Origin: Loktanella sp. IMCC34160 | GTDB taxonomy: Bacteria; Pseudomonadota; Alphaproteobacteria; Rhodobacterales; Rhodobacteraceae | Length of the DNA stretch: 64,000 nucleotides | NCBI RefSeq assembly: GCF_004145845.1 | Contig: NZ_SELP01000006.1 | Span: 183,038-247,037, forward strand | Reading direction: 5' to 3' | Part shown: piece by piece, positions 16,791 to 27,100 of the stretch | Layout of the letters: each line of letters starts with the position of its first letter | Numbering within the stretch: the stretch's first letter is position 1 | The notes under the pieces: generated by a model | The model's database searches: none | Told to the model about the DNA's origin: nothing | The model's input: only the letters and a program-made list of their open reading frames with translations | Program-made: the position numbers and the translations under genes

Positions 16791-18011
16791 ATGCTTGGTA
16801 CAGCCCTTTATTTTCCACACATTGATATTCGTGATCCAGCTTGGTTGCGCTCGGCGATTTTGTTTTGGGACGAAATTCAAACAATTGCACCGAGTGCGAT
16901 AGAAGAACCATACCAACAAGAAGATACAAGAGTCTGCCAAGCAGAAGGGTATTTGCGGCCGCTAAGATGTGATCTGCATCCTCACGTGATAGAAGATTTG
17001 GGGCGAAAGATTTTGCGCCTAGGAGATCGAGAAAACGACAATTGGTGGACCGCCAAGAGAACGGATAACCCGATATTCCAATCAGTTCGCAGGGCTGATG
17101 AAATTGGTTGGGAACTCGAAGACGCATTTGACGAAGTAGGAATGCACCGGGGTAAGATGTCCCCCGAAGTCAGGGAACTGGCATTTCGACTTGGATTGAG
17201 CCGCATGCATCGTGGCAAAGTACTTCCAAGAGACCGCCGATTGTTTCGCGACCTTGAGATGGCCCAAATGCACCCTGACAAGATGCCCCGGGTGATGAGG
17301 GATTTGTTCGAGAGCGGGCCCCTTAGCGGTTTCCACGATGAAGAATGGTTGCTGGTCGATAGTCGCTTTGCCGATGCATATATGTCGGCACTTGCCGCAC
17401 AGCTTTCGCAACAATTAACAATGTCGCCGTTGACGTCTTACGAGCGCGCTCAAGGCATGTCATTTCGGTTTATGTTCGACGACGTCGTAGATAACTCCTT
17501 AGAAAGCGCGTCCGGTGCAATGATCGGTGTGGTCATGCGTGGGTTGCAGGTTGATGCGTCGGTGCCAGTATCCAGATTGCTTAAGTTCCGGGAAAAGAGA
17601 AAAGACCAGTATTTGGATTTTGCTGGCAAGATTTCCGATCTATCCGAACAGCTTTCGGAAGCTGGAGAGGTCGAAGGTGAGGAACTATTCACAAAGGCCC
17701 AGAAAGCGTATGACAAAGACATTGAACCGAGCTTGCGCGCTCTAAAACGTGAACTTAACCACCAGTCAATTTCTACCGCGTGGGCAGGTGCATATCGGGC
17801 AATTACGATTTCTGTACCGTCGGCGGGTGCGCTTGCTTACTTTACCGGGCTCACCGGACCGGCTCTTTTGGGAGCAGGGGCAGCACTTGCTGCGGCGGAC
17901 ATCGGGGTTCGAGGGTACTTAGCGGGACAAAAAATCCGGGCGGGTAACCCCTTTTCGTACCTGCACGACATAAACGCCAATTTCGGATTGCCCGATTTTG
18001 TTGATGCGTAG
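16791..18011 (+). CDS. DUF6236-like protein with internal repeats
   Basis: 406 residues. The opening ALYFPHIDI and ILFWDEIQTIAP match my memory of DUF6236. Three short repeats begin with MHRGK or MHPDK: near residues 117, 139 and 161, each followed by a charged helix containing a conserved Arg-Asp/Glu-Leu pattern. The C-terminal 60 residues are hydrophobic (about residues 340-385) and may contain one or two membrane segments. It stands alone, downstream of a relaxase remnant and upstream of degenerate sequence. Function unknown; such proteins are often in accessory islands. Confidence 0.65.
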   Translation: MLGTALYFPHIDIRDPAWLRSAILFWDEIQTIAPSAIEEPYQQEDTRVCQAEGYLRPLRCDLHPHVIEDLGRKILRLGDRENDNWWTAKRTDNPIFQSVRRADEIGWELEDAFDEVGMHRGKMSPEVRELAFRLGLSRMHRGKVLPRDRRLFRDLEMAQMHPDKMPRVMRDLFESGPLSGFHDEEWLLVDSRFADAYMSALAAQLSQQLTMSPLTSYERAQGMSFRFMFDDVVDNSLESASGAMIGVVMRGLQVDASVPVSRLLKFREKRKDQYLDFAGKISDLSEQLSEAGEVEGEELFTKAQKAYDKDIEPSLRALKRELNHQSISTAWAGAYRAITISVPSAGALAYFTGLTGPALLGAGAALAAADIGVRGYLAGQKIRAGNPFSYLHDINANFGLPDFVDA

Positions 18012-18344
18012 AATTAGCGACGGCGGATCACGACGGCACGAATGAACTCAGTGGTATAGCTATAAACGAGTGAAAGCGGACCTCATGTCACCGGCTCCGA
18101 ACGGCAACTTTGTCCCGCATTGCTGACCCGGGCTCACCAGATGTTTCTGCGTGATGTCCCCAAAGGCCTGTTTGGGAAACCGCACTGCGGCGATGGACTG
18201 CGAACCAATGGCGGCTTTGGGCCGAATTTCAGCGACCAGGCGATTGTCGCCATGACCTGTCCCCCGAAACTTCCCTCGTTCTGATGTAGGGTTTGCTCAA
18301 CTTTTCGAGAGAGCCAACGAGCGCTGTTCAGTTAAGGACGCGCC
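18012..18344. other. Degenerate gene-free DNA
   Basis: No intact ORF on either strand. Short stretches translate to protein-like pieces with stops in between, consistent with decayed genes, but none is long enough to name. Confidence 0.4.
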
Positions 18345-18685
18345 CCGTTTAAATATGGCCACCGACCTGCACCGGCGCCGTTTCGCGATCCGCGTTCTGC
18401 CGGTGGAGCCAGCAGGGTTCCTGGTTGGATTGTTGTTCGGCATCGACGTGGGCACGCATCCCTGCCGGCGAATAGTAGAAGGTCGCTCCTTCGGTCATAT
18501 CTCAGATCTGTCCGCCCCAGTCCTGCTCGACCACTGCCCGACGGCTTCATAGAGCGGATCGCCGGCCTTGTACCGGTTCACCAGAGCATTCGCTCCGGGA
18601 CCGCCATTCTAGCCCCGGAAGTCTCCAGGGTCGAGCGACACCTCGTTTGCGGTATTGTCAAACCCGCTGTCGGCAACCCGCTTGC
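18345..18685 (-). pseudogene. Decayed cell-wall hydrolase-like gene
   Basis: On the minus strand, pieces in different frames read VNRYKAGDPLYEAVGQW, then MTEGATFYYSPAGM and QVGGHIF. The GATFYYSP segment resembles the GATHYY motif of SleB-type cell-wall hydrolases. Frames change between pieces and an in-frame stop is present, so it is a pseudogene. The boundary coordinates are approximate. Confidence 0.4.
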
Positions 18686-19129
18686 CTAGCATCGCCCATT
18701 GGGGCTAGTCGAGAGTGCGGCAGCGGTCGCGGGTCCGTATACCCCGTCAGGAACGAGGCCATAAGCTCTTTGAAACCTCACTAGCGTCTGTTGGGTGAGT
18801 GGCCCCCATTTTCCGTCGGCGAAGTTCCGTGGCAGACCGCTGCAATGGCGCTGGAGCTGGATCTGAATGTTCAGCACAGGAACCATTGTCGAATTGCTGC
18901 CTTGCGTGCACTCGCGAGAACGACTTCCAAGATCGCATCTTAGGCGATTGCGACCGTCTTGAGTGCGAACCATTTGACTTGGACTGCGATGGCAATGATA
19001 GGGACGGCTCCCTGCATGGCAACCTGCGGCGTTGAGGCCACCGCTGTGGGCAAATGAAGGTTGTGGTATCAGAGCAGAAATCGATAGGGACGCTGCTATT
19101 GCCGCACAATAGTGAACCAAACGACGCAT
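18686..19129 (-). CDS. Secreted YHYH-type protein with peptidoglycan-binding domain
   Basis: 147 residues from the ATG at 19129, which begins a signal peptide (RRLVHYCAAIAASLSISA, cleavage after SFA). The frame is open back to 19231 but the extra part is less plausible. The mature N-terminus HSGGLNAAGCHAGSRPYHCH is the His/Cys signature of small YHYH-domain proteins. The C-terminal 60 residues match a peptidoglycan-binding-1 domain (KWGPLTQQTLVRFQRAYGL, then DGVYGPATAAAL). It is probably periplasmic or secreted and wall-bound; catalytic activity of the YHYH part is not established. Confidence 0.65.
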   Translation of the reverse strand: MRRLVHYCAAIAASLSISALIPQPSFAHSGGLNAAGCHAGSRPYHCHRSPSQMVRTQDGRNRLRCDLGSRSRECTQGSNSTMVPVLNIQIQLQRHCSGLPRNFADGKWGPLTQQTLVRFQRAYGLVPDGVYGPATAAALSTSPNGRC

Positions 19130-19342
19130 GCATTTCTTCCAAAGGGCTTCTCTGGAAGGAAGTGCGAACAACCCAGAATTGTCAATCTTATTGAATGGAT
19201 ACAGTGCGAGAGTTTTCGTTGTTCGAGCCATACAAGCTTGACCCGATAGGGAAAATGCTTTGGTCTGCCAGTGGTGTTGAGCGAATTGAATCGCTCTTTA
19301 TGGCCGCATTTAGTCAGATGTGTTGAAAGGAAATCTACCACT

Positions 19343-19777
19343 ATGAAGAGAACGATTTTGGCAGCGGGTTCGGCAATGATCTTGCTGAGCGGATGCGTTG
19401 CACAAGAAGCATTTGTGAAGCAAAATATGCGCTACGCTGACTATGAGCGCGACCGGGCCTACTGTGAAACCAAGGCCACCCAAGAAGTGCCTGTAAACCG
19501 AAGCCCTGGAGCAGAGATCGCAGTCGCGTTGTTGACTGGGGTCTACGCCGCGCAGGATGCCAACGCCGCAACACGTGTACGTAATTTCGAAGCCTGCATG
19601 ATTTCGAAGGGCTATCAGCGAGTTCAGCTCCAACCATGCAGCGATATGCAAGAAGCCCGTGCCAACGGGGTCGGCCCACTTCGTGCGACAGAACGTGTCG
19701 TAATCGGCAATCAGACCTGTGTTGTGGGTGACAATGTTGGTCGGATCATCTTCCATAATCCTAGTAACGATAGCTAA
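19343..19777 (+). CDS. Small lipoprotein
   Basis: 144 residues. The ATG at 19343 follows GAAAGG and begins a lipoprotein signal (MKRTILAAGSAMILLSGC), with the lipobox LSGC cleaved before Cys. The body has four further Cys residues (YCETK, EACM, PCSD, QTCVV) that could form disulfides, and NRSPGAEIAVALLTGVYA in the middle may be amphipathic. It would be anchored in the outer membrane. No family is recognised. A terminator hairpin lies about 230 bases downstream. Confidence 0.65.
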   Translation: MKRTILAAGSAMILLSGCVAQEAFVKQNMRYADYERDRAYCETKATQEVPVNRSPGAEIAVALLTGVYAAQDANAATRVRNFEACMISKGYQRVQLQPCSDMQEARANGVGPLRATERVVIGNQTCVVGDNVGRIIFHNPSNDS

Positions 19778-20004
19778 CAGCTAGAGGAGTCCTTCTGGTC
19801 GCAAGTGATGATCAGCTTCGGATTCAGGGCCGTTCTTCTATCTGTTTGGTTTGGACGGCCCCAAAGCGAACGTTCTAGTACCTATTAGCTGACGTCAGCC
19901 GACAGCCTCGAGCTGCGTTCTGAGCCACTTGCCGTATGCGCTTGGGACGGCCATTTGCCAGAACCCGTTGCCCCCCCTTGATCCTCCCTTGCTCATGGCT
20001 TCAA

Positions 20005-20028
20005 GCGGCCCGGCTTTTGCCGGGCCGC
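20005..20028. terminator. Strong hairpin, probably a terminator for the integrase gene
   Basis: A perfect 10-bp stem (GCGGCCCGGC/GCCGGGCCGC) with a TTTT loop lies 20 bases after the integrase stop. It could work in both directions. A clear U-tract is missing on either side. Confidence 0.6.
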
Positions 20029-20048
20029 CTTGTCTTCTTGGTGCATTA

Positions 20049-21269
20049 TCACCGTTTTGTCGTCTCCGCCTCGCCCCGCATCATCCGGTCGATCTCCTTG
20101 GCCAGTGTGTCGGCGGCCTTGCTGAGGGTTGAGCCGTCGAGGTGGGCGTAACGTTTGGTGGTGCGCGGGGTCTTGTGGCCCAGGAGCTTGCCCGCGGTGG
20201 GCAGGCTTTCGCCCGCGAGGATCGCGTGGGAGGCGTAGGTGTGCCGCAGGTCGTGGATCCGGATGTCCTCGGGCAGCCCGGCCGCCTGCCGCAGCCGCGC
20301 CCAGACCCCGGCGATGCTTACCACGCGGCCCGACCGCGACTTCTGCGAGGGGAAGACAAACCGCTGGTGGCCGGTCTCGCGCCGGAGCGCGTCGAGCGTG
20401 TCCCGCGCAGGCGCGCTGAGGAGCACGTCGCGCGGACCGGTCTTGGCGTCCGAGAGCGCCAGCTTGGTTTTTTGGACCTCGGACCAGCGCAGCCCCAGAA
20501 TCTCGCCCCGGCGACAACCGGTGAGCAGGATCAGCCGGAGCGCCTGCGCCGCCAGCCAATGCGCGCCCCGTTCGCGGTCGATCTCGCGGGCCAGCGCCCT
20601 GATCTGGTCAAAGCTGAGCATGCGCCCCCGCGCCTGTCGGCGGTTCCTTCGTATGGGGGTGGCCGGGTTGGGCAGGTCCTCGGGCAGATAGCCCTGCGCC
20701 TTGCCCCAGTTGAAGATGGTGCCGAAGTGCCCCAGCGCCTGATTGGCCCCGCCGGGGCGGGTGCGGGAGTAAAGGTGGAACCACTCGGCCACCTGCACCG
20801 GGGTAATGGCCCCGACCGGGGTCTTGCCGAAGGCGGGCAGGAGCTGGGAGTCCAGATAGGCGCGCAGCGGAACGATGCTGGAGGGTTTGAACCCCTTGCC
20901 GCGCTCCGCCATGAAGCGGGCCACCAGCTCTGCAAAGACCGGCGTGGGCGGGGCGACCCGGGACCGGAGCGCCGGACTGCCCCGCCGCGTTCCCGCCCCC
21001 GTTGCCGTGGGGGAGGCCGGGGGCGTCAACGCGGCGATCTTCGCGTGGAAGGCCGCGCGCGCTGCCTCGGGCGACATCTCGGGCCAGGTCCCGAGGGTGA
21101 TCCGCCGGGGCTTTCCATCTATCCGTTTCGACAGCACCCAGGACCGGGTGCCGCCGGGCTGGACCCGCAGGCCAAGACCGGGACATTGCACGTCGCCAAG
21201 GGTGTATTCCTTCTCCGCCGGGCGCAGGCTGGCGAGGGTGTGCGGGGTCAGGAGGGAGCGGGCGGTCAT
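20049..21269 (-). CDS. int: Tyrosine recombinase/integrase (intact)
   Basis: 406 residues. The N-terminal part (about 1-85) resembles the DUF4102-type arm-binding domain (LGLRVQPGGTRSWV), followed by a SAM-like core-binding domain. The catalytic residues are all present: Arg in TGCRRGEI, HDLRHTY with His and Arg, GHKT, and the nucleophile Tyr in TKRYAHLD. It would integrate and excise the island. Its start overlaps the stop of a second, frameshifted integrase (ATGA), so the two once formed an operon. The pair lies at the right end of the 2.5-22.8 kb region. Confidence 0.9.
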   Translation of the reverse strand: MTARSLLTPHTLASLRPAEKEYTLGDVQCPGLGLRVQPGGTRSWVLSKRIDGKPRRITLGTWPEMSPEAARAAFHAKIAALTPPASPTATGAGTRRGSPALRSRVAPPTPVFAELVARFMAERGKGFKPSSIVPLRAYLDSQLLPAFGKTPVGAITPVQVAEWFHLYSRTRPGGANQALGHFGTIFNWGKAQGYLPEDLPNPATPIRRNRRQARGRMLSFDQIRALAREIDRERGAHWLAAQALRLILLTGCRRGEILGLRWSEVQKTKLALSDAKTGPRDVLLSAPARDTLDALRRETGHQRFVFPSQKSRSGRVVSIAGVWARLRQAAGLPEDIRIHDLRHTYASHAILAGESLPTAGKLLGHKTPRTTKRYAHLDGSTLSKAADTLAKEIDRMMRGEAETTKR

Positions 21270-22598
21270 GACGTGGTCCTCCCGCGCTTCTGCCAGTCCT
21301 TCAGCCCTGCGTGGAACAGCCGCGGGTCGATCTTCCGGGCAGCACAGAAGCCGTGCAGCCCATCGCCGCTCTCTGCGAAGGCCGCGTAGTCCTCTGGCCC
21401 CGGTGCCGCCAGCGTCTTGCGCCGGGCGGCGCGCGGGGGCGGTGCCCCGCCAGTCCGGGGTCTGGCAAAGGCGCGGCTCAGATGCGCGCCCACCCGCTCG
21501 CTGGCCGCCACCATCCGCCCCTGATCGAGATGGGCATAGCCCGCGTTGCTGTCGAGGTCCGCATGCCCCAGAAGCCCGCCGATCACCTGCAGCGAGAAGC
21601 CGCGGTTGATCCCGACCGAGGCCGCGCTGTGGCGCAGGTCATGCAGCCGGAACCGGGGGCGGCGCAACGCCTTGCGCAGCTCCCGCCAGAGCGGGCGCAG
21701 CTCTGCTTCCAGCGTCGCCGGGTCCTCGCCCGCGAAGATCGCCCGCCCGTGCCGGGGCAGGCCCGCCAGCAGCGCCCGGGTCGGACGTCCAGCGCCTTTG
21801 GGCCGGACTTGGCATCGGGCAGCGCCAGCCGCCCGCCCGTGCGGGTCAGGTCGAGCTCGTCCCATGTTGCCCCCATCGCTTCGCTCCTGCGGCAGCCGGT
21901 CAGGGCCACGAAGCGGACGAAGGGTACGGCCAGAGGGAAGCGGTCTGCGGCGCGGTCCAGTACCCGGCCCAGAACCGCATATCCTGCCGGGTCCAGATAA
22001 TCGGCGGCAAAGTCGGACTTGTGCCGCCGCAGCCCGGCGCAGGGGTTTGCACCGGAGGGGCGCAGACCCAACAGCTCCGCATGGCGCATCATCGAGGAGA
22101 GCACTGCCAGCGCCCGGTTGCGGGTGCCGGGGGCGACAGTCAGCCCGTCGCGCCACTGGATCACTGCGCCTTGGTCAGTTCCGCGACACAGACCTCTCCA
22201 AGACCAGGGATGATCTGTCCGGTGAAACACAGCCGGTGAGACGCCAGGGTTGTTGGCTTCCACTGTCCGGCGCAGTCCTCCAGAAACCGTGGCGCGAAGC
22301 TGGAGATGGTCTCGGCAGGGGAGAGGCCAAGTCCCCCCTCCGCCGCGATCTCTGCCAGCGCCTCGCGGGCCAGCGCCCGGGCGACCTCTACGGGCATCTC
22401 CTCCACATCGCCGATCTTGCGGCGCAGGCTGCGCCCGCCCGCGCGGGTCTGGACGATCCAGCTGCGGGCCGCGCCGCGCCGACGCTCGGCCAGCTGCGGA
22501 ACCTCCGTGTCCCAGATGAATGCGTCCCGGCTGTCTGGCCGGGTCTCCGTGGTCTTCGCCCGCCGCGCTGCGCGGGTCTTGCTTTGTGATTGTGCCAT
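21266..22598 (-). pseudogene. Tyrosine recombinase with two frameshifts
   Basis: Three overlapping frames together give one integrase of about 440 residues. The first runs from the ATG at 22598 to a stop at 22161 (ends VAELTKAQ). The second carries TGCRRSEAM and ends near 21800. The third, to 21266, carries HDLRHSA, GHADL and NAGYAHLD with the Tyr nucleophile. Frame changes near 22165 and 21800 each need a one-base indel. All catalytic residues survive, so decay is recent or the shifts are sequencing errors. It is upstream of and coupled to the intact integrase. Confidence 0.75.
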
Positions 22599-22773
22599 AG
22601 GGGCAATCCTTCTCCGCTTCAGGAAACAAGCCCACGCAAAACCCGGGGAAGCGCCCAGGAAACGCGGGGAAGCAGAGAAAACCGGACCCGCTCAATCGCC
22701 ACTCAGGCTGAGCGGGAGACCAAAGCTCCAATCATTGCATCAGGTTACCACAGGTCCCGAAAGGCCAAACCCC

Positions 22774-22807
22774 GGTCCAGAGGACCTCCTAAGGCTACAC
22801 ACGCCTC
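22774..22807. repeat. Hairpin plus att-like repeat, right copy
   Basis: 22785-22807 is the partner of 2532-2554 (CCTCCTAA, five unlike bases, CACACGCCTC). The adjoining stem is GGTCC AGA GGACC (22774-22786), where the left copy has GGCCC/GGGCC: the middle pair differs but stays paired. It lies about 180 bases upstream of the frameshifted integrase start, the usual place for an attachment site. Confidence 0.4.
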
Positions 22808-23373
22808 TCAGCAAAACACGGCGCCCCAGGTGGCCATATGGAGAAGGTTCTTGAGTGTATTTTGGGCCTTGAATTACCGGAATGTGAAACCGATCAGGAA
22901 AACTTGGGGTGCCCGAAGCATTGGCAGGGTCGTGCCAACCGACTGGCACGGCCGTGCCGTGCTGCTGGCCCGGTTGTGGCCCTCTGTTATTCCTCTGAGC
23001 CACCAGCTTTTCCGTCCTCTGGGTCGCACAATTCTTCCTGTGCCTTTGGAGCGTAATGCGTCGAGGAAATCAATTGAAGTCTGGGTGCGTAGTTGACCCG
23101 AGGGATCCGGATTGATGTCAGTCTGTTGGGCAGTGTCAGGATTGGTCGCAACAAGATGGAGTATTGTTTCTTCCGCCAGGTTGGCCCCGTCTTCTCAGGT
23201 TCCAAGCGGCGCAGGATCGGACGGCCGGGCAGGGGGTGCTTGCGTAGGAGACGTCAAAAAGGGAAGTGTTGAGTTGAAGCGGTTGGTTTGCCGGGAGGGG
23301 TCAAGTTCCTGCCACGGCTCCACATACCGTCCCAATAATTGATGTGTGGTCCGATAACGGTGGGCGGGTACAG
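22808..23373. other. Gene-free stretch at the island/T2SS junction
   Basis: About 570 bases without a convincing gene. A palindrome-rich part occurs near 22930-22965 (GGCACGGCCGTGCC). It should contain the promoter of the prepilin peptidase gene, but I see no clear one. Confidence 0.4.
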
Positions 23374-23934
23374 ATGCCAAATCTAGATCATCTGTTCTGG
23401 CGCTTCCGCCTCGCGATCTTTGTAGGCTTATGTCTGCTTCCTGCAATCGGCGCCTTTGGAAAAGCCGATCCCGATCGATGGATGGTCGGCATCCCGATTG
23501 CAACGCTCGGCCTCTGGCTCTCCGTCACCGAGGCGCGTCGGTTCGAGATCCCTGACCTGGCTTCAGTGGGCATCGCTGCTTGCGCCGGTCTGGCAGTAAC
23601 AGAGGGCTTGATCGACTTCGCCCCGCTGGTCTGGAACGGCCTCACCGCCCTCCTGACCCTAGTCTGCCTTCTTTTGGCCGGGCGGCTGCTCTATGCCCGG
23701 TTTGGACAGGACGCCTTTGGGGCGGGGGATGCCAAGCTGATTGCCGCCTGCACCCTGTTGGTCGGCCCTCTCGGGCTTCCAAGCCTGATCTTGATCGCGT
23801 CCCTCTCCGGCCTGGTCTTCGGACTGCTCGTACGTCAGCAGTCCCGTGGTATCCCCCTTGGGCCCTTCATCATATTTGCGGCGCAGATCGTGTGGTTCTT
23901 CGGGCCGATAGCAGCGTTTTCAGGCCAACCTTGA
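23374..23934 (+). CDS. gspO: Prepilin peptidase (type II secretion)
   Basis: 186 residues from the ATG at 23374; an in-frame ATG at 23344 adds ten residues. It is an A24-type aspartic peptidase with about six membrane segments. The two catalytic Asp regions are RFEIPDLAS (about residue 60) and GAGDAKL (about residue 120, the GxGD motif). It lacks the N-terminal methylase domain of full GspO/PilD, so it is the short CpaA-like form. It would cut the leader peptides of the pseudopilins GspG, I and J encoded downstream. It is the first gene of a rightward set with RHS1, an immunity gene and gspG. Confidence 0.85.
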   Translation: MPNLDHLFWRFRLAIFVGLCLLPAIGAFGKADPDRWMVGIPIATLGLWLSVTEARRFEIPDLASVGIAACAGLAVTEGLIDFAPLVWNGLTALLTLVCLLLAGRLLYARFGQDAFGAGDAKLIAACTLLVGPLGLPSLILIASLSGLVFGLLVRQQSRGIPLGPFIIFAAQIVWFFGPIAAFSGQP

Positions 23935-24105
23935 CGCTGCCGCGCCTTCCTTTGCGTTTGAGCCGAAGGCGAATGGCAGCGAAGGAGGGCTCAACTCTGG
24001 CCGGAAACGCTTTGGGATATCTGACTGACAGTCTGGTCGGGTCGGAGCAATCATGTGATGATCCGGCGACCGATTGCGCAACCACAGATGGGCTTGACTC
24101 AACAT

Positions 24106-24137
24106 AAGGTTAACAGTTTTCTGGGTGCATTAACCTT
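24106..24137 (+). promoter_or_regulatory. Inverted repeat and possible promoter before RHS gene 1
   Basis: AAGGTTAA (24106-24113) and TTAACCTT (24130-24137) form an 8-bp inverted repeat with a 16-nt spacer, ending 12 bases before the start codon. A TTGACT hexamer lies at 24094-24099, so the repeat would cover the promoter as an operator. AGGCGAG just before the ATG is the likely ribosome site. It could also be an mRNA hairpin that limits translation. Confidence 0.4.
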
Positions 24138-24149
24138 TTAGGCGAGTCC

Positions 24150-27100
24150 ATGTCTGTTTCATTTCGTATTGCGCTGTTCGTCGGTCTTCTGTCTGTTTCG
24201 CAAGTTTCTGCTCAGGAAGACCCCTCTCCCTCACAATCCGACCCTTCGGTGATCCAGGTCGCTCCGGCTGACCAAGGGCAACCTTCAGACCGATCCGATC
24301 AGGGCAATCCGGCCTCAGATGCCAGCGATGGCCGGTCCGATGTCGCGGGTGAGGTTGCAGACGGTGAGGCGCTTGAGAATGCTGACGAGGCCTCCGCGCT
24401 CGCCGAGGAAGAGGAGAAGGTCGACTCCGCCGTTGCCTATTCCATCGAGGCGGACCCGGCGGAAGAGTTCACCCCGGCCGAGTATCGCCCCAACCTTCCC
24501 GACGAGATCCAGTCGGACGGGGCTTTCCGCTACCGCGTTCCGATCGCCATGCCGCAGTACCAGGGGTTCGAGCCGCAACTGGCTTTGGTCTACAACTCCT
24601 CCCAAAAGGGCTATGCAGGTGACGGACCGATCCTCGGCACCGGCTGGACGCTCTCCGGCCTGTCCCAGATCCGCAGGGTCACCCTGGGCGGCGGGATCGC
24701 CTCCTTCATCGACGAACAGGACATCTACACGCTCGACGGGGAAGACCTCCTCGCCTGTGCCGACAGCAGTGCCTCGGTCCCCTATGCAGGGACCTATCCA
24801 GCAAGCCACCTGACCACCATCTCCAGTTCCTCCTGTGTCGCGGGCGGGCAGTTTGTCACGCTCATCGATGACGGACGCCGGGTGGTGCAGACCACCGACG
24901 CCAATGGGCACCTGTCCTTCGAGGTGACCAACCGCGATGGGGTGATTTCGACCTATCGTTCTGTGGGCAGCTTGGCAAACTGGACGCCAAGTGTTCCTGC
25001 CAGTACGGAAACGACGACCTGTAGTTCTGGCCCCGGCTACAATGGCGGCTGCACCACGAGTGGGTCAACCACCGTAGGAGAAGACCCCTCTGAAGTTGCC
25101 TTTGGGCGTATCTTCCTGATCTCCGAGATCCGCGACCAACAGGCCATCCCGAACACCGTTCTCATCACCTATGACATCGATACGGCCAATGGCTTTGCCG
25201 CCGTTCCGGCCTCCGTGACCTACGCGGGCTATTCGGTCGATTTGCACTACCGGCTTGAGGCCAGCCACCTGCGCAGTTTTGCGACCGGCCATGCCGACCA
25301 CTTCGGCTACGAACACCGGGTTCTCGAAGCGGTCACCGTCAGCGACGGTGCAACAGGCATTCGCGCCTATGATCTGACCTTTGGCAGCAGCCCGCATTTT
25401 GGGCGCATCCGTGTGGACAGCGTCACGGAATACGGACGCGATTTTGCCCTCCAGACCGACGGCTCCGTCACCGGTTCAGCCCTGCCGCCCGTCACCTTCA
25501 CCTATAATGACGACACGCCAGGGTTCGAGACTGTGGCAGTTCCGATCCCGCCCGCCGATACCCACTTCGACAACTACGCAATCGGTCACACCCGGTTGGG
25601 GTATCTGGCTGATCTCAACGAGGACGGTGGCGTTGATCTGATATTTCAGACGGAAGCGCCCCATGGATGGAACGGTGGAGACGGGTCCGGAAGTTGGGGA
25701 GGAGGCGGAAGCGGAGATCCTGTCGAGGCCTCCGCGGCCTATTCCGTCGATCAGGATCGCACCGTCACTCCGGTGGAGGTTCTGCTTCCCTATTTCGAAC
25801 ATGGTAGCTCAACACGCGTCCCACTTGCATCGATCAATGGGCCGGATTCTTCGACAGGCCAGACACTTTTCGCCGAACGGGTGAGGGTCAATTCAATTGA
25901 CAAGACAGTCCGGGAACTCTTCGGGCCCACCGGTCAGGAGGTCGATCAGTTTGCATCCTATGCGGATACACTCCACTTCATTCAGCTTAACCTAGACCGT
26001 GATCCGGGCCAGGAAGCGCTTCTCAAGGTCCGCAACACCTCTGCAGTGCCGCAGGGTTCCTACGACGTGGGGCCATCAGGCTATGTGTCAAGCACCCATG
26101 ATGTCTCGGGGCTGACATACGATCTCGACACGACCAGCCAGCAACGAATTGGCTATGTGGTCGGTGACTTCGACGGCAACGGTCTGTCTGACGTCGCTGT
26201 GCACAACAGGCTCTACCTCTATTTCCCGGATGGGTTCCGGGAGTTCCCGATCTCGATCGACAATTACGTCTCCAGCGGACCCAGAGCGGACCTCCGCGCC
26301 GCCGATATGAACGGAGATGGACTCGACGACATTGTGTTCCTTGGCAAGGGCGACCAAGACTCCCTTGTAGACGCATCTGCCCCGCGCGAGTTCGCAATCT
26401 ACTATGCCACCGGACGAGGGTTTCTGCCGCGCGAGACAGTTCTCTACCAGCCTGAAGACACCTACGGCCCCTCAGACCTGATCCCGGCTGGCATGCCCAA
26501 TGTGCAATGGGAAGGCGGATACCAGCTGACCGATATGAATGGCGACGGTCTTGTTGATGTCATCATGACCAAGGTCCAGAACTCGGACGACCTTGTCGAC
26601 CGTGATGCCTTCTCGGCGGTTATCCTCTACTGGAATGGCGCCCGATTTGAGGTTGCGGACGACCCCGAAGCCTACCTGACCAACATCATCTCCGGCGCCC
26701 AGCTTTTCGGCGACTTTGACGGGGACGGTCTGACAGATATCTTCGACAACAATGTAGTGGACACCACTGGCTCATATACGGGGCCTGCGTTCGCGCCCGG
26801 CGAACAGATCCACTTCGGCGCGGGTGGTATCCCCAACATCATGACTTCGGTCGACACGCCGACGGGGGCCGTGGCTTCGGTGAGTTATGCACCAAGCAGC
26901 GATGGGGTGGGGCCAGATTCGGTCGTGCTGGGGGATCAAATCCCGGGCATCCGCCAGGTCGTGTCCGCCGTGACCGTAGATGACGGGTTCGGCAATCTGG
27001 CCACGACAAGCTATCGCTATCGCGACAGCCGCTACGATCATGCTCGCCAGCGCTCGCTGGGGTTTGAACAGGTCCAGGTCATCCTGCCCGCAGTCGAGGG

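Noticed and set aside
19895..19954. Short minus-strand frame beginning MAVPSAYGKWLRTQLEAVG
   Set aside because: It resembles the N-terminus of a small regulator but stops after 19 codons; too short to claim.
20142..21389. 415-codon plus-strand frame over the integrase gene
   Set aside because: Antisense to an integrase with all catalytic residues; the frame is Arg/Gly/Pro-rich, a GC-skew artefact.
22930..22965. GGCACGGCCGTGCC palindromes as a possible origin or dif-like site
   Set aside because: The GC-rich palindrome lacks the spacing or flanks of known recombination or origin sites.
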